A model generated the notes under the pieces. The model ran no database searches and was not told the DNA's origin. It worked only from the letters and a program-made list of their open reading frames with translations. From positions 4,053 through 68,052 of the forward strand of contig JBMONO010000025.1 in the NCBI GenBank assembly GCA_049323655.1: a stretch of 64,000 nucleotides of DNA, written 5' to 3'. Positions 37,509 through 47,010 of this stretch are shown here, piece after piece (position 1 is the stretch's first letter; every line of letters starts with the position of its first letter). The position numbers and the translations under genes were made by a program. This DNA comes from DB1 sp049323655. GTDB taxonomy: Bacteria > Desulfobacterota > Desulfobulbia > Desulfobulbales > SURF-16.

Positions 37509-38250
37509 ACAGGAACTTGCCATTCTCTTTTCCGGCGGCACCGACTCGCTTGCCCTCTATGCCCTGGCCGTGGCCGGCCACCATCCGGACCTGCCGCGGC
37601 CGCGGGGCATTCATCTGCTCAATATGCTGAACGGCATGGGCCGTTTTCCTGATTTTACCCGCACCCGTTTTGAGACGGCCCGCACCATTCTCGAACGGCG
37701 GGTGCCGGGCAGCGAGGAGATGGCGCGTTCCGCTCTGGTTGAGCTCGATATGGGCCGGCTCTTCCAAGGTCTGTGGCTTGACCGTTACGAGGAGCTGATG
37801 CCGCGTTACAACGGCAAGAATCTGGTCTGTGTCGCCTGCAAGCTTGCCATGCACATCAAGGCGATTCTCTACTGCAACGAACATCTCATCCCCACCGTGG
37901 TGGCAGGTTACGCGAAAAAACAGAACTACTATCCGGAGCAGACCCCGGTCTTCATGGAAAAGATCGCCCGGTTTTCAGCCCGCTTCGGGGTGGCGGCCCG
38001 CTTTCCGGTTTATGATGATTTCGCCGAGGAGACGACCACCCGCCACCTGCTGGAGGAATACGGTCTGCCTTCCACCGGTGGCGGCGAGCGCAAGTGCCTG
38101 TTCAGTCAGACCTTGACCACGGCCACGGAAACGGAGATCGGTCGCTATCTCGACGATATGCTCCCCCTGGCCCAGGAGTTTATCGAATGCATGCAGGACG
38201 GCAGGATCGAGGCTGCGGCCCGCTGCTTCCCGCCAGGCAACATAAAATAG
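37501..38250 (+). CDS. PP-loop ATPase (adenylating, QueC/ThiI/TilS-like)
   Basis: The 249-residue protein starts with LAILFSGGTDSLALYALAV, the SGGxDS PP-loop of adenylating enzymes. It also has CVACKLAMHIKAILYC (CxxC) and GGGERKCLFSQTL, which could hold metal or sulfur. These enzymes activate a carboxyl or carbonyl group by AMP. It overlaps the RibD-like gene and lies about 60 bp before folE2, so a pterin or deazapurine-linked modification is possible. It is not an ordinary QueC, TilS or ThiI. Confidence 0.85.
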   Translation: MHKQELAILFSGGTDSLALYALAVAGHHPDLPRPRGIHLLNMLNGMGRFPDFTRTRFETARTILERRVPGSEEMARSALVELDMGRLFQGLWLDRYEELMPRYNGKNLVCVACKLAMHIKAILYCNEHLIPTVVAGYAKKQNYYPEQTPVFMEKIARFSARFGVAARFPVYDDFAEETTTRHLLEEYGLPSTGGGERKCLFSQTLTTATETEIGRYLDDMLPLAQEFIECMQDGRIEAAARCFPPGNIK

Positions 38251-38312
38251 GAGATGAGGTCCTGCAAACAATGTCGTCGGACCGGGTGCAGGAATTTTCA
38301 AAAGGAGCCAAT

Positions 38313-39230
38313 GTGACCACGGCGATTCGCAGCGAGCGGGGCATCCCGCTGATTTCCTCGGAAACACACCAGAGGGTGCTTGATTGCGGCACTGACGTGC
38401 CGGAGCAGCCGCCCTCCTTTGCCCTGCCGCTTGACGAAGTGGGCATCTCCGGCAAGACGCTGTGGGTGACCCTGCCCGAGGGACGGCTGCCTTTTGAGGC
38501 CACAGTCACCATCGATCTGCCGGCCGAGCATCGGGGCATCCACATGTCGCGCATTGAGCAGGCGGTGACCGATCTCTATGAACAACGGTTTTCCCGGCTG
38601 AGTGACTATGCCGTGACCCTGGCGGCAAAGGTCGCCGAGCGCCAGCAGGGCGGCAACGCCCGGGTGGTGATCGAGGGGAAGCGCCCCTTGCTGCGCCATG
38701 CGTCGATCAGCGGCCATGTCTCGGTCGATCCCCTGCTCTGCCGGGTGGAGGCCCAGGTCAAACGGGAGAAAGACGGATTGCGGACCCAGGTTGCCAACGG
38801 CATCGCGGTCTGCCACATCACCGCCTGCCCTTGTACCCAGGTCTATAACCATGAAGTTTTCAGCGAACGGGGCGATTGTCCTATGCCGACCCATTCCCAG
38901 CGCTCCCAGACCTGGCTTTTCCTCTCCGGTCCGCCGCCGCTGCCGGCGGATGACGAGCTGCTCTCCTGTCTGGAGGAGGCCCTCCATCTGACCCAGGATC
39001 TGCTCAAACGGCCCGACGAGGCGGAGATCGTCTTGAAATCCCATCGCTTTCCCCAGTTTGCCGAAGATGCGGTCCGGGAGACGGCCCGGGCGGTGGCCCG
39101 GCGTTTTTCCTCCGGACTGCCGGCCGCGACCGGAGTGATCATCGAGTCCCTCAGTCTGGAAAGTATTCATATCCACAATGTCTGCTGCCGTCTGTCGACA
39201 AACCTTGGCGCCCTTTGCGCCCGGTTGTGA
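38313..39230 (+). CDS. folE2: GTP cyclohydrolase FolE2 (type IB)
   Basis: The protein has 305 residues from GTG 38313, which has AGGAG 5 bases upstream; ATG 38271 is an alternative. Key pieces are GIHMSRIEQAV, CHITACPCTQVYNHE with the catalytic/metal Cys residues, and a final SIHIHNVCCRL. FolE2 makes dihydroneopterin triphosphate from GTP, for folate and queuosine/archaeosine pathways, and can use Mn when Zn is scarce. It follows the RibD-C and PP-loop genes in one run. Confidence 0.93.
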   Translation: MTTAIRSERGIPLISSETHQRVLDCGTDVPEQPPSFALPLDEVGISGKTLWVTLPEGRLPFEATVTIDLPAEHRGIHMSRIEQAVTDLYEQRFSRLSDYAVTLAAKVAERQQGGNARVVIEGKRPLLRHASISGHVSVDPLLCRVEAQVKREKDGLRTQVANGIAVCHITACPCTQVYNHEVFSERGDCPMPTHSQRSQTWLFLSGPPPLPADDELLSCLEEALHLTQDLLKRPDEAEIVLKSHRFPQFAEDAVRETARAVARRFSSGLPAATGVIIESLSLESIHIHNVCCRLSTNLGALCARL

Positions 39231-39263
39231 CCGGTCCCGGCGTCGATACGGCGTTGTCCTTTT

Positions 39264-40730
39264 ATGGCTGCTGACCTGACCGATCGCCGGGATGACCGGC
39301 AACCTGATTTTCCCCCTGTACTCATGCGAGTCATCGCCGACCTTGCCATACGCAGGCAAGTCGAGGTGTATGTGGTGGGTGGCACGGTGCGCGACTGGCT
39401 GCGCGGCATGACGCCACGCGATCTCGATCTCGCCGTGGCCGGCCAAGCCCTCGACTTTGCCCGTGAACTGGCGCGGCAATGGGGTGGAACCTTTGTCATG
39501 CTCGATGAGGGAGAAGAAACGGCCCGGGTGGTGCGGCAGGGGGTGATCGTCGATGTCGCCGGATTTCGCCAGGGCGCCTGCGACATCCGGGCGGATCTGC
39601 TGCTGCGCGATTTCACCGTTAATTCCCTGGCCGTGTCCTTTGCCGTTGATCTGCCGCGACCAGCCGACGCTCTCGGGGTTATCGATCCGGCCGGTGGTCT
39701 GGCCGATCTGGCCGATGGCGTGATCCGCGCCCCTTCTTTTCGCTCCTTTACCGACGACCCCTTGCGTCTGCTCCGCGCCTTCCGTTTTTCCGCGGAAACC
39801 GGCTGGCCCATTGCCGGACAGACCCTGGAGTGGATCGCCGCCCATGCCGGTCTGCTGGCCGGAGTGGCGGGGGAGCGGGTTTCCTCTGAACTCGACGCCC
39901 TGCTCACCAGCGGGCGGGCCTTTGCTGCCCTTGTCCTGATGAAAAAGACCGGCGTTCTGGCCGTTATTCTGCCGGAACTGCTGGCCGGCGACGGGGTTCC
40001 TCAACCCGCCAGCCATCATCTCGACGTCCTCGGCCACAACCTGGAGGCCCTGCGCCGGATGGAGGAGATTGTCGCCCGGCCCGCACCTTTTTATCCCGGC
40101 CAGGGTGACGACCTGGCCCGTTATCTGGCGCCGGAACAGAAAAAAGTGCAGCTCTGCTGGGCCGCCCTTTGTCACGACCTCGGCAAACCGGCGGCCTTCC
40201 GGCGGCAGGGCGAGCGCATCACCTTCTATAACCATGACCGGCTCGGCGGTGAACTGCTTGACGCCATCGCCGCCCGGTTACGCTGGAGCAGACGCAGGCA
40301 CGAAGGGGTGACGCGTCTGATCGGTCTGCACATGTGGCCGTTTCATCTCTGCAATGTCCGTCGGCACGATCCCCTGTCGCCACGGGCCTGCCTGAAACTT
40401 TTCAAGGCGGTGGGAAGTGATCTCCCCGGACTTTTTCTGCTTGCCATGGCCGACAGCCTGGCCGGCCGGGGACCGGGCCGACCGGCCGCTATGGAGGCGG
40501 AGCTTGCCGCCCTTTTCGAGCAGGTGCTCGAGGTCTGCCGCACCAGGGTGATGCCGGCCCTTGCCGGGCCGCCGCTGCTGACCGGCCGGGATCTGATCGA
40601 CGCCGGGCTCACCCCGGGACCGCGTTTCAAGGAAATTCTCGGCGAGGCGGAGAGGGCCAGTGTGGACGGGGTGATAGAAAACCGCGATCAGGCCTTGGCC
40701 TGGCTGCGCCATTTTCTCTCTTCCCTTTGA
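39264..40730 (+). CDS. CCA tRNA nucleotidyltransferase-like protein with HD domain
   Basis: The 488-residue protein has the class II nucleotidyltransferase head (VYVVGGTVRDWLRGMTPRDL, then RDFTVNSLAV and TDDPLRLLRAFRFSAET). An HD domain follows (ALCHDLGKPAAF, YNHDRLGG). It adds or repairs the CCA end of tRNA, or acts as a poly(A) polymerase. HD-carrying forms are known in bacteria. It starts 33 bp after folE2 and is likely in the same transcript. Confidence 0.92.
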   Translation: MAADLTDRRDDRQPDFPPVLMRVIADLAIRRQVEVYVVGGTVRDWLRGMTPRDLDLAVAGQALDFARELARQWGGTFVMLDEGEETARVVRQGVIVDVAGFRQGACDIRADLLLRDFTVNSLAVSFAVDLPRPADALGVIDPAGGLADLADGVIRAPSFRSFTDDPLRLLRAFRFSAETGWPIAGQTLEWIAAHAGLLAGVAGERVSSELDALLTSGRAFAALVLMKKTGVLAVILPELLAGDGVPQPASHHLDVLGHNLEALRRMEEIVARPAPFYPGQGDDLARYLAPEQKKVQLCWAALCHDLGKPAAFRRQGERITFYNHDRLGGELLDAIAARLRWSRRRHEGVTRLIGLHMWPFHLCNVRRHDPLSPRACLKLFKAVGSDLPGLFLLAMADSLAGRGPGRPAAMEAELAALFEQVLEVCRTRVMPALAGPPLLTGRDLIDAGLTPGPRFKEILGEAERASVDGVIENRDQALAWLRHFLSSL

Positions 40731-40844
40731 ATTTTTTGGTCCCCCGGTGTACGCTTGAAGAAGATGTCGGTACGGAAGCGCGGCGGACGGAGCGACAGGT
40801 CGCTTCCGACCCTGTACCGGCAGGAGAAAAACGGGCAAGAACTT

Positions 40845-43331
40845 ATGACGACAGAGGAAAAAAACGGCACGGACAATGGCGTCTATTCGAAGATCTTCGG
40901 TTTGAAAACCGCCGAACAATTCAAACAGCGCATCCAGCATCATCTGATGAGTTTCCAGGGCCGTGATCCGATGCGGGCCGGCCCGCGCGACGTCTACAAG
41001 GCCCTTTCTTACGCCCTGCGCGACGTGCTGGTGGAGAAGTGGATTGCCACCCAGAAGAATTTTTACGCTAAAAAATCCAAACGTGTCTATTACCTGTCTC
41101 TGGAGTTTCTGATCGGCCGTTCGCTGGGCAATGCCCTGGTCAACATGGGGTTGCTTGGGGAGGTCAGCAAGGCGCTGGAGCAGCTCGGCTACGATCTCGA
41201 GGATATCCGGGAGACAGAGGAGGATGCGGCCCTGGGCAATGGTGGCCTTGGCCGCCTGGCCGCCTGTTTTATGGATTCCATTGCCACCCTGAAGATTCCG
41301 GCTTACGGCTACGGCATCCGCTATGAGTACGGACTCTTTTATCAGAAGCTGATTAACGGCTATCAGGTGGAAACGCCCGACAGCTGGCTGCGTTACGGCA
41401 CTCCCTGGGAGTTTGAACGTTCCTCTTATGTCTTTCCGGTCCAGTTTTACGGCAAGGTCAACAGCTACCTCGACAAGAGCGGTTTTTATCGGTGTGAATG
41501 GGTTGACACCGAGGATGTGACGGCCATGGCCTGCGACATTCTCGTCCCCGGTTTCAGGAACGATCATGTTATCAACATGCGGCTTTGGACCGCCCGCGCC
41601 TCCCGCGAACTCGATCTCGGTTTTTTCAATGCCGGCGATTACATCGGTGCGGTGCAGAGCAAGGTGCGGTCGGAGACCATCTCCAAGGTGCTCTATCCCT
41701 CCGATGATATCCGCGAGGGCCAGGAGCTGCGCCTCAAGCAGCAGTATTTCTTTGTCTCCGCCACTTTTCAGGATATCCTGCGGCGTTACAAGAAAAAGCA
41801 CATCTCTTTTGATCATTTCAGCGACGAGATTGCGGTCCAGCTCAACGATACCCATCCGGCCATCGCCATTCCGGAGCTGATGCGCATCCTCGTTGATCTT
41901 GAAGGGCTGAGCTGGGAAAAGGCGTGGGATATCAGTTGTAAAACCTTTGCCTACACCAATCACACCCTGATGCCCGAGGCTCTGGAAACCTGGCCGGTGG
42001 ATCTGCTCGGCCGGGTGCTGCCGCGCCATCTGCAGATTATTTTTGAGATCAATCGTCGTTTTCTTGAACAGGTCGAACAGCGCTACCCAGGTGACATCGC
42101 CAAACTGCGTGACATGTCGATCATCGCCGAAGGAGAGGTGAAGCGGGTGCGCATGGCTAACCTGGCCGTCATCGGCAGCCATTCGGTCAACGGGGTGGCG
42201 GAGCTGCACACCCAGCTGCTTAAAACAAGGATATTTAACGATTTTCATCAGTTTTATCCGGGGAAATTCAACAACAAGACCAACGGCATCACCCCGCGCC
42301 GCTGGCTGCTCAAGTGCAATCCCGGTCTGGCTCGGATCATCTCGGACAAGATCGGCACCGATTGGGTGACCGACCTTGATCGGTTGCGGCAACTGGAGAA
42401 TTTTGCCGGGGATGCCGATTTCCAGAAGAAATGGCGGGCCGTCAAGCGGGACAACAAAAAACGACTGGCGCGTCTCATTAACGAGGTGTGCGGGGTCAGT
42501 GTCAACCCCGACTCCCTCTTTGATGTCCAGGTCAAGCGCATCCATGAGTACAAGCGCCAGCTGTTGAACGCCCTGCATGTCATCGCCATGTATCTTCGTA
42601 TCATCGAGGCTCCGGCGAGTTTCTCCACCGCCCGTACCGTCATCTTTGCCGGCAAGGCGGCGCCTTCCTACCGCAAGGCCAAACTGATCATTAAGCTGAT
42701 CACCTCCGTCGCCGAGGTGGTGAATCGTGATGCCCGGGTGGCGGGTCGCCTCAAGGTGGTCTTCATCCCCAATTACAATGTTTCCCTGGCGGAAAAGATC
42801 ATCCCGGCCGCCGACCTCTCCGAGCAGATATCCACCGCCGGCACCGAGGCGTCGGGAACCGGCAACATGAAGTTCGCCTTGAACGGCGCCCTGACTGTCG
42901 GCACCCTGGATGGTGCCAATATCGAGATTCTGGAGGAGGTGGGTCGGGAGAATATCTTCATCTTCGGGATGACCGCGGAACAGGCCGCCTATGAAAAGGA
43001 ACACAAAAGCCGGCCGCCGTGGCGCATCTGCGAAAAAAATCCGGAGGTGCAGCGAATTGTTGACAGTATCAGTGACGGTATGTTCAGTTATGGCGATCGG
43101 GACATCTTCCGCCCCGTCGTCACTGATCTGATGGATGAAAATGATCCCTACCTGCTGCTCCAGGATCTCGAGTCCTATATCTCCTGCCAGGAGAGAATAA
43201 GCGCGGTCTACCGCGATCGTAAGCAGTGGATCGAGAAGTCCATCTTCAATGTGGCGCGCATGGGCAAGTTTTCCAGTGACCGGACGATCCGCGAGTATGC
43301 CCGGGATATCTGGGGAATAAAGAATGTGTGA
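40845..43331 (+). CDS. glgP: Glycogen phosphorylase
   Basis: The 828-residue protein, the normal length, opens with YKALSYALRDVLVEKW and has YYLSLEFLIGRSLGNAL, AALGNGGLGRLAACFMDS (active site) and PSYRKAKLIIKLI. The PLP lysine is in SGTGNMKFALNGAL. It releases glucose-1-phosphate from glycogen. ATG 40845 is chosen to match the family N-terminus; an ATG at 40764 is also open, and neither has a strong ribosome site. The gene ends just before the tandem 9-bp repeats. Confidence 0.96.
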   Translation: MTTEEKNGTDNGVYSKIFGLKTAEQFKQRIQHHLMSFQGRDPMRAGPRDVYKALSYALRDVLVEKWIATQKNFYAKKSKRVYYLSLEFLIGRSLGNALVNMGLLGEVSKALEQLGYDLEDIRETEEDAALGNGGLGRLAACFMDSIATLKIPAYGYGIRYEYGLFYQKLINGYQVETPDSWLRYGTPWEFERSSYVFPVQFYGKVNSYLDKSGFYRCEWVDTEDVTAMACDILVPGFRNDHVINMRLWTARASRELDLGFFNAGDYIGAVQSKVRSETISKVLYPSDDIREGQELRLKQQYFFVSATFQDILRRYKKKHISFDHFSDEIAVQLNDTHPAIAIPELMRILVDLEGLSWEKAWDISCKTFAYTNHTLMPEALETWPVDLLGRVLPRHLQIIFEINRRFLEQVEQRYPGDIAKLRDMSIIAEGEVKRVRMANLAVIGSHSVNGVAELHTQLLKTRIFNDFHQFYPGKFNNKTNGITPRRWLLKCNPGLARIISDKIGTDWVTDLDRLRQLENFAGDADFQKKWRAVKRDNKKRLARLINEVCGVSVNPDSLFDVQVKRIHEYKRQLLNALHVIAMYLRIIEAPASFSTARTVIFAGKAAPSYRKAKLIIKLITSVAEVVNRDARVAGRLKVVFIPNYNVSLAEKIIPAADLSEQISTAGTEASGTGNMKFALNGALTVGTLDGANIEILEEVGRENIFIFGMTAEQAAYEKEHKSRPPWRICEKNPEVQRIVDSISDGMFSYGDRDIFRPVVTDLMDENDPYLLLQDLESYISCQERISAVYRDRKQWIEKSIFNVARMGKFSSDRTIREYARDIWGIKNV

Positions 43332-43332
43332 A

Positions 43333-43465
43333 AGTGCTTCAAGTGCCTAAAGTACTTAAAGTGCCTAAAGTACTTAAAGTACTTAAAGTACTTCAAGTGC
43401 CTAAAGTGCCTGAAGTGCCTGAAGTGCCTTAAAGTGTCTGAAGTGCCTTAAAGTGTCTGAAGGTG
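43333..43465. repeat. Tandem 9-bp repeat array after glgP
   Basis: About 14 tandem copies of a 9-bp unit: AAGTGCCTA, AAGTACTTA, AAGTGCCTG and AAGTGTCTG forms, a few 10 bp long. It starts one base after the glgP stop TGA. Some units are self-complementary (AAGTACTT). A block of variant types (TACTT early, TGCCTG late) shows growth by slipped copying. There are no spacers, so it is not a CRISPR. Confidence 0.9.
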
Positions 43466-43589
43466 AAGAAGTTTGATCTGATCATGCCGTGATTTTCGCA
43501 AGTGGCGGCGATCACGGCATCAGGGCGACGTCTTCGGCGCGGCTGGCGCAATACTGTTCACCAGGGATAACAGAGCGTGATACCGTCAT

Positions 43590-44693
43590 ATGTACCGCCC
43601 TTTTTATAATCTTACTGAAAAACCGTTTCAGATAACCACCGATCCGCGTTTTCTCTGGCTGGGGGAAAAGCACAAGGAGGCCTTTGCCACTTTGAAATAT
43701 GGGGTGCTCGATGACAAGGGTTTTCTGCTGCTCACCGGTGATGTCGGCACCGGCAAGACAACCCTGATCAACGCCCTGATTAAGAGCCTCAGCACCAAGG
43801 TGCTGCTGGCGAAGATCCCCGATCCCCGGCTGGAAGTGATGGATTTTTACCGGATCATCGCCAGCGCCTTTGTCATCAAAAAACCGTTCCAGTCCAAAGG
43901 CGAGTTTCTCCTGCTCTTCACCGAATTCCTTGAACGGGCCCATGGCGCAGGCCGCCAGGTGTTGCTGCTGATCGACGAGGCCCAGCGGCTCGGCGTCGAG
44001 CTGCTGGAGGAGATCCGTCACCTTTCCAATATTGAAAAGGAGCACGCCAAGCTCCTCAATATCTTCTTCGTCGGGCAGCCGGAATTCAACAACATCCTGC
44101 TGGACAGGAAGAACCGGGCGATCCTCCAGCGTATCACCGTCAATTATTGCCTGGAACCGCTCACCGAGCAGGAAACCGCGTCGTATATCGGCCATCGACT
44201 CAAGGTTGCGGGCGGCCGGCCGGAGATCTTCACCCCCCAGGCAACCCGCGAGGTCTTTCTCTTTTCCCAAGGCGCCCCCCGGCTGGTCAACATCATCTGT
44301 GACCGGGCCCTGCTCACCGGCTATGTCGGCGGCCATGAACAGATCAGCGCCGACATCATCCGTGAATGCGCCACAGAGCTGCGTATCCTGCCGTATGTGG
44401 ATGAAAGTGAAGGCGCACCACCGCCGCCGCGGACCATGAAAACGGAACATAACGCCAATGACGGTCTCGCGGCTGAAGTCGGCAATACACCCCCGCCCTC
44501 CACCACCGGTGTCCCGGAAGGGAAGAATGGCGGGCAGGGGAACATTGAGCTCGATCTGTCCGGGCTGGGAAAGAAAAGAGGGGGGATGTGGTGGATCTTT
44601 TTTGTCTATTTCCTGCTGGTTATTCTGATCGGCGCCGTCTCTATCTTTTTTTTCCTGTTTCCTCCGTTGTCTCTTTCCGATCTGCTGCAATGA
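43590..44693 (+). CDS. ExeA-like AAA ATPase with C-terminal TM helix
   Basis: The 367-residue protein starts MYRPFYNLTEKPF, typical of ExeA/GspA and MSHA/PEP-type exopolysaccharide ATPases. Walker A is TGDVGTGKTT, Walker B LLLIDEAQRL, and arginine-rich SQGAPRLVNIICDRALL closes the AAA unit. A proline-rich linker (about 275-320) leads to one TM helix (WWIFFVYFLLVILIGAVSIF) with only a short tail. It lacks the peptidoglycan-binding domain of full ExeA. It starts the run with the heme sensor and the TPR-OmpA protein. Confidence 0.9.
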   Translation: MYRPFYNLTEKPFQITTDPRFLWLGEKHKEAFATLKYGVLDDKGFLLLTGDVGTGKTTLINALIKSLSTKVLLAKIPDPRLEVMDFYRIIASAFVIKKPFQSKGEFLLLFTEFLERAHGAGRQVLLLIDEAQRLGVELLEEIRHLSNIEKEHAKLLNIFFVGQPEFNNILLDRKNRAILQRITVNYCLEPLTEQETASYIGHRLKVAGGRPEIFTPQATREVFLFSQGAPRLVNIICDRALLTGYVGGHEQISADIIRECATELRILPYVDESEGAPPPPRTMKTEHNANDGLAAEVGNTPPPSTTGVPEGKNGGQGNIELDLSGLGKKRGGMWWIFFVYFLLVILIGAVSIFFFLFPPLSLSDLLQ

Positions 44694-44792
44694 AAAAGGA
44701 GCGATCCGGTCCTGTCTGCCCTGTTGTTGGATCATCGGTGGCCGCACCATTTTCTTGCCCTGAAGATTTTTCAGTTTTATGGAGAAGAGTGT

Positions 44793-45659
44793 ATGGGTAT
44801 TCGTGCGCGTGTTATCCTGATGCTGGGAATTTGCAGCCTGCTGGTCACCCTGGTCATCGGCCTGGCCAGTTATCTGCTCACCGAGCGCATGGCCCTGGTT
44901 GAGGCGAAAAACAAGGGGCGGTTGCTGCTCAACTCTCTTGCTGCCCATCGTTCCTATTTCATGGCCAAGCAGCGTCCGCTGGTAGATGCCCTGGTTGAGG
45001 AGAATCGTTTTTATCCGGAGCTGATGTCAGGTTTCTTCGTCGCCCGGGGCATATGGGATATCTTTGCCCGTGATAATAGAGGGTATCACTACAAACAGGC
45101 TACCCTTGATCCGCGTTATCCGCCCAACAAGGCGGACCCGGACGAGGTGAAAATGATCGAGGCCTTCCGGCGGGATTCCGCTTTGCTGCAGTTGCAAGGG
45201 CTTGTCGAAAAGGAGGGGAAACGCTTTTATTATCTGGCCCGGCCGATCAGAATCGACGAGCAGAACTGCCTGCAATGCCACGGCGACCCGGCTGACGCCC
45301 CCAGGGACCAGATCGAGATATACGGCACGGAAAGGGGATATGGCTGGCAGCTCAATGAGACGGTCTCCGCCTCCGTCATCTATGTGTCAATGGAGGAGGA
45401 GCTGACCCAGGCGCAACGGATGGCCGGCGTTGTCTTTCTCGTCGGTATGGCCTGTTTTTTCCTCGTGCTGCTCGTTGTCGTCTTTTTCCTCGATCGTCAT
45501 GTCATCCAGCCGGTCGAGTATCTCGGCAGGCGGGTCGAGGAGATCAGTCAGGGAAAAAATATGCAGGAAAGCTTCCGTCCCGACAGTGATGATGAAATCG
45601 CCGTTCTCGCCCGGGCCATCGATCATCTTCGCCGGGTGATGGCAGGGAAAAAGCGATGA
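44793..45659 (+). CDS. Tll0287-like (DUF3365) heme sensor with HAMP
   Basis: The 288-residue protein has TM1 (LMLGICSLLVTLVIGLASYL), then an extracytoplasmic DUF3365 domain with FARDNRGYHYKQATLDPRYP and a c-type heme motif CLQCHGDP. TM2 (VVFLVGMACFFLVLLVVVFF) and a HAMP domain to the end follow. There is no output domain. ATG 44793 has GGAGAAGAG upstream. DUF3365 proteins bind heme c and can sense redox or gases. The downstream gene overlaps by 4 bases. Confidence 0.9.
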   Translation: MGIRARVILMLGICSLLVTLVIGLASYLLTERMALVEAKNKGRLLLNSLAAHRSYFMAKQRPLVDALVEENRFYPELMSGFFVARGIWDIFARDNRGYHYKQATLDPRYPPNKADPDEVKMIEAFRRDSALLQLQGLVEKEGKRFYYLARPIRIDEQNCLQCHGDPADAPRDQIEIYGTERGYGWQLNETVSASVIYVSMEEELTQAQRMAGVVFLVGMACFFLVLLVVVFFLDRHVIQPVEYLGRRVEEISQGKNMQESFRPDSDDEIAVLARAIDHLRRVMAGKKR

Positions 45660-46612
45660 TGGCAAAAGAGAAGATCGGGTCGGCCCGGCTGGTCGTCGGT
45701 CTGCTCCTGTTTTTCAGTTTCCTGGTGCCAGTTGGCGCCCCCTGTCTGGCAGGAGAGTGTGACGGGATCGTGGCGGAACTGGCCCGATTGACGGGGCTGC
45801 TCGAACGACGGGATTTTCTGGAGAAGGTCATCGGGCGCTGTCCGGAGGACCACCGACTTCACTATGCTTACGGGCAGACGATGGAACGGTTGCGCCGCTA
45901 TGACGAGGCCTTGCTCGCCTACCGGAAGGCGGTGGAGATCAAACCTGATTGTGCCGAGGGATATCTCGCCATGGGCGAGGTCTATCTGTGTCTGGGAAAG
46001 AATGACGAGGCCCTCGCCCTGCTGGACCAAGGGCTTTCCCTTGACCCGCACAATATCTGGGGGAAACGGTCATATGCCCGGGCCTGTCGCCTGATAGAAA
46101 AAGTTGGCGACCGGATCGACGAGGCAGCCGACCCGGTGACGGTCTCTTCCCCAGTTCCTCAACTGCCTGCCCATCCGGCTCCGGAAAAGATGCCCGCCGG
46201 CGCGCCATCAGCTTCTGGTGGTATCCCACCAGCGGTCCCGGCAATGATTGCCTCCTCCGCGGTCATTGTTTCCATCCGTTTCCCCTCCCGCGGCAACGAG
46301 CTGAGCGCTGAGGCCGCGGCCGAATTGCAGCAGGCGTTCTGCTCTCCCGATGCGGCTGCAATGTTTGCTGCTGATCGCTTCGAGATTGCCGGGCATACCG
46401 ACGACAATGGGGATATTGACCACAATATGCTGCTGTCGCGGGTTCGTGCGGAAAAGGTGCGGGATTATCTGGTTAAACGCTGTCAGATCGCGCCGGAGCG
46501 GCTTACGGTAATCGGCCATGGTTCGACGCAACCGGTGGTGGCAAATGACAGCCGTGACCACCGTCGGATGAACCGGCGGGTGGAGATCAGACGCATAGGG
46601 CGACAGCCGTGA
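45656..46612 (+). CDS. Exported TPR-OmpA domain protein
   Basis: The 318-residue protein has a signal (LVVGLLLFFSFLVPVGAPCLA) and two to three TPR units (LHYAYGQTMERLRRYDEALL, EGYLAMGEVYLCLGKNDEAL). A Pro/Ala-rich linker leads to an OmpA C-terminal domain (FEIAGHTDDNGDIDHNMLLS, RVRAEKVRDYLV, NRRVEI) that binds peptidoglycan. It overlaps the sensor gene by 4 bases. The three genes may form a membrane-to-wall sensing or scaffold unit; this is inference. Confidence 0.9.
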   Translation: MMAKEKIGSARLVVGLLLFFSFLVPVGAPCLAGECDGIVAELARLTGLLERRDFLEKVIGRCPEDHRLHYAYGQTMERLRRYDEALLAYRKAVEIKPDCAEGYLAMGEVYLCLGKNDEALALLDQGLSLDPHNIWGKRSYARACRLIEKVGDRIDEAADPVTVSSPVPQLPAHPAPEKMPAGAPSASGGIPPAVPAMIASSAVIVSIRFPSRGNELSAEAAAELQQAFCSPDAAAMFAADRFEIAGHTDDNGDIDHNMLLSRVRAEKVRDYLVKRCQIAPERLTVIGHGSTQPVVANDSRDHRRMNRRVEIRRIGRQP

Positions 46613-46676
46613 GTGCAGCAAGCTGGAAAACAGAGAAGGGGAGAAGTATTTTTTTTGTTTGTTTTTTGTTATTTCT

Positions 46677-46704
46677 TTGTTGCTATTTCGTTTTGTGCTA
46701 AAAT
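46677..46704 (+). promoter_or_regulatory. Possible sigma-70 promoter
   Basis: TTGTTG, 16 bases, TAAAAT in a T-rich stretch. It is 300 bp upstream of the PbgA-like gene and on its strand. The repeat A copy lies between them. The match is moderate. Confidence 0.3.
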
Positions 46705-46810
46705 ATCCTCTCGTTTAATGCCTCATGGTGTCGGGGCGCCCGATCGACCGCTGTGACGCGGGGTTGTCGACTTCTCGGCAAACCTATTCGGGGAATTTCC
46801 ACTATCCATA

Positions 46811-46945
46811 TCGGTCTCGTAAACTGAAAATTAACCACAGAGACCGCAGAGCACACAGAGATAATTAATTGTATGTATTTAAAGATTTTTTCTCTGTGTC
46901 CTCATTGCGCTCTGTGGTGAAAAAAAGACTTTTTACGGGTTTGTC
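46811..46945 (+). repeat. Interspersed repeat A, copy 3
   Basis: TCGGTCTCGTAAACTG at the left and GACTTTTTACGGGTTTGTC at the right, with CCACAGAGACCGCAGAG inside. It sits in the leader of the PbgA-like gene, 65 bp before the chosen start. The other parts of the 46613-47010 gap show only the possible promoter. Confidence 0.9.
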
Positions 46946-47010
46946 ATCCATCGGTTCGCACGATGTTTTTGGGGCAGGATGGCACGTCGCGAAGAGGCGA
47001 GGTATTGCGC

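Noticed and set aside
38298..43004. Very long minus-strand frames (645 and 908 codons) opposite folE2/cca and glgP
   Set aside because: They lie exactly antisense to well-recognised genes and come from GC-rich codon bias; no ribosome sites or domains.
43333..43465. CRISPR array
   Set aside because: Units are only 9 bp, directly tandem and without spacers.
46740..46800. c-di-GMP (GEMM) riboswitch suggested by GGCAAACC
   Set aside because: The second conserved part (ACGCAAAGCC) and the stems are missing.
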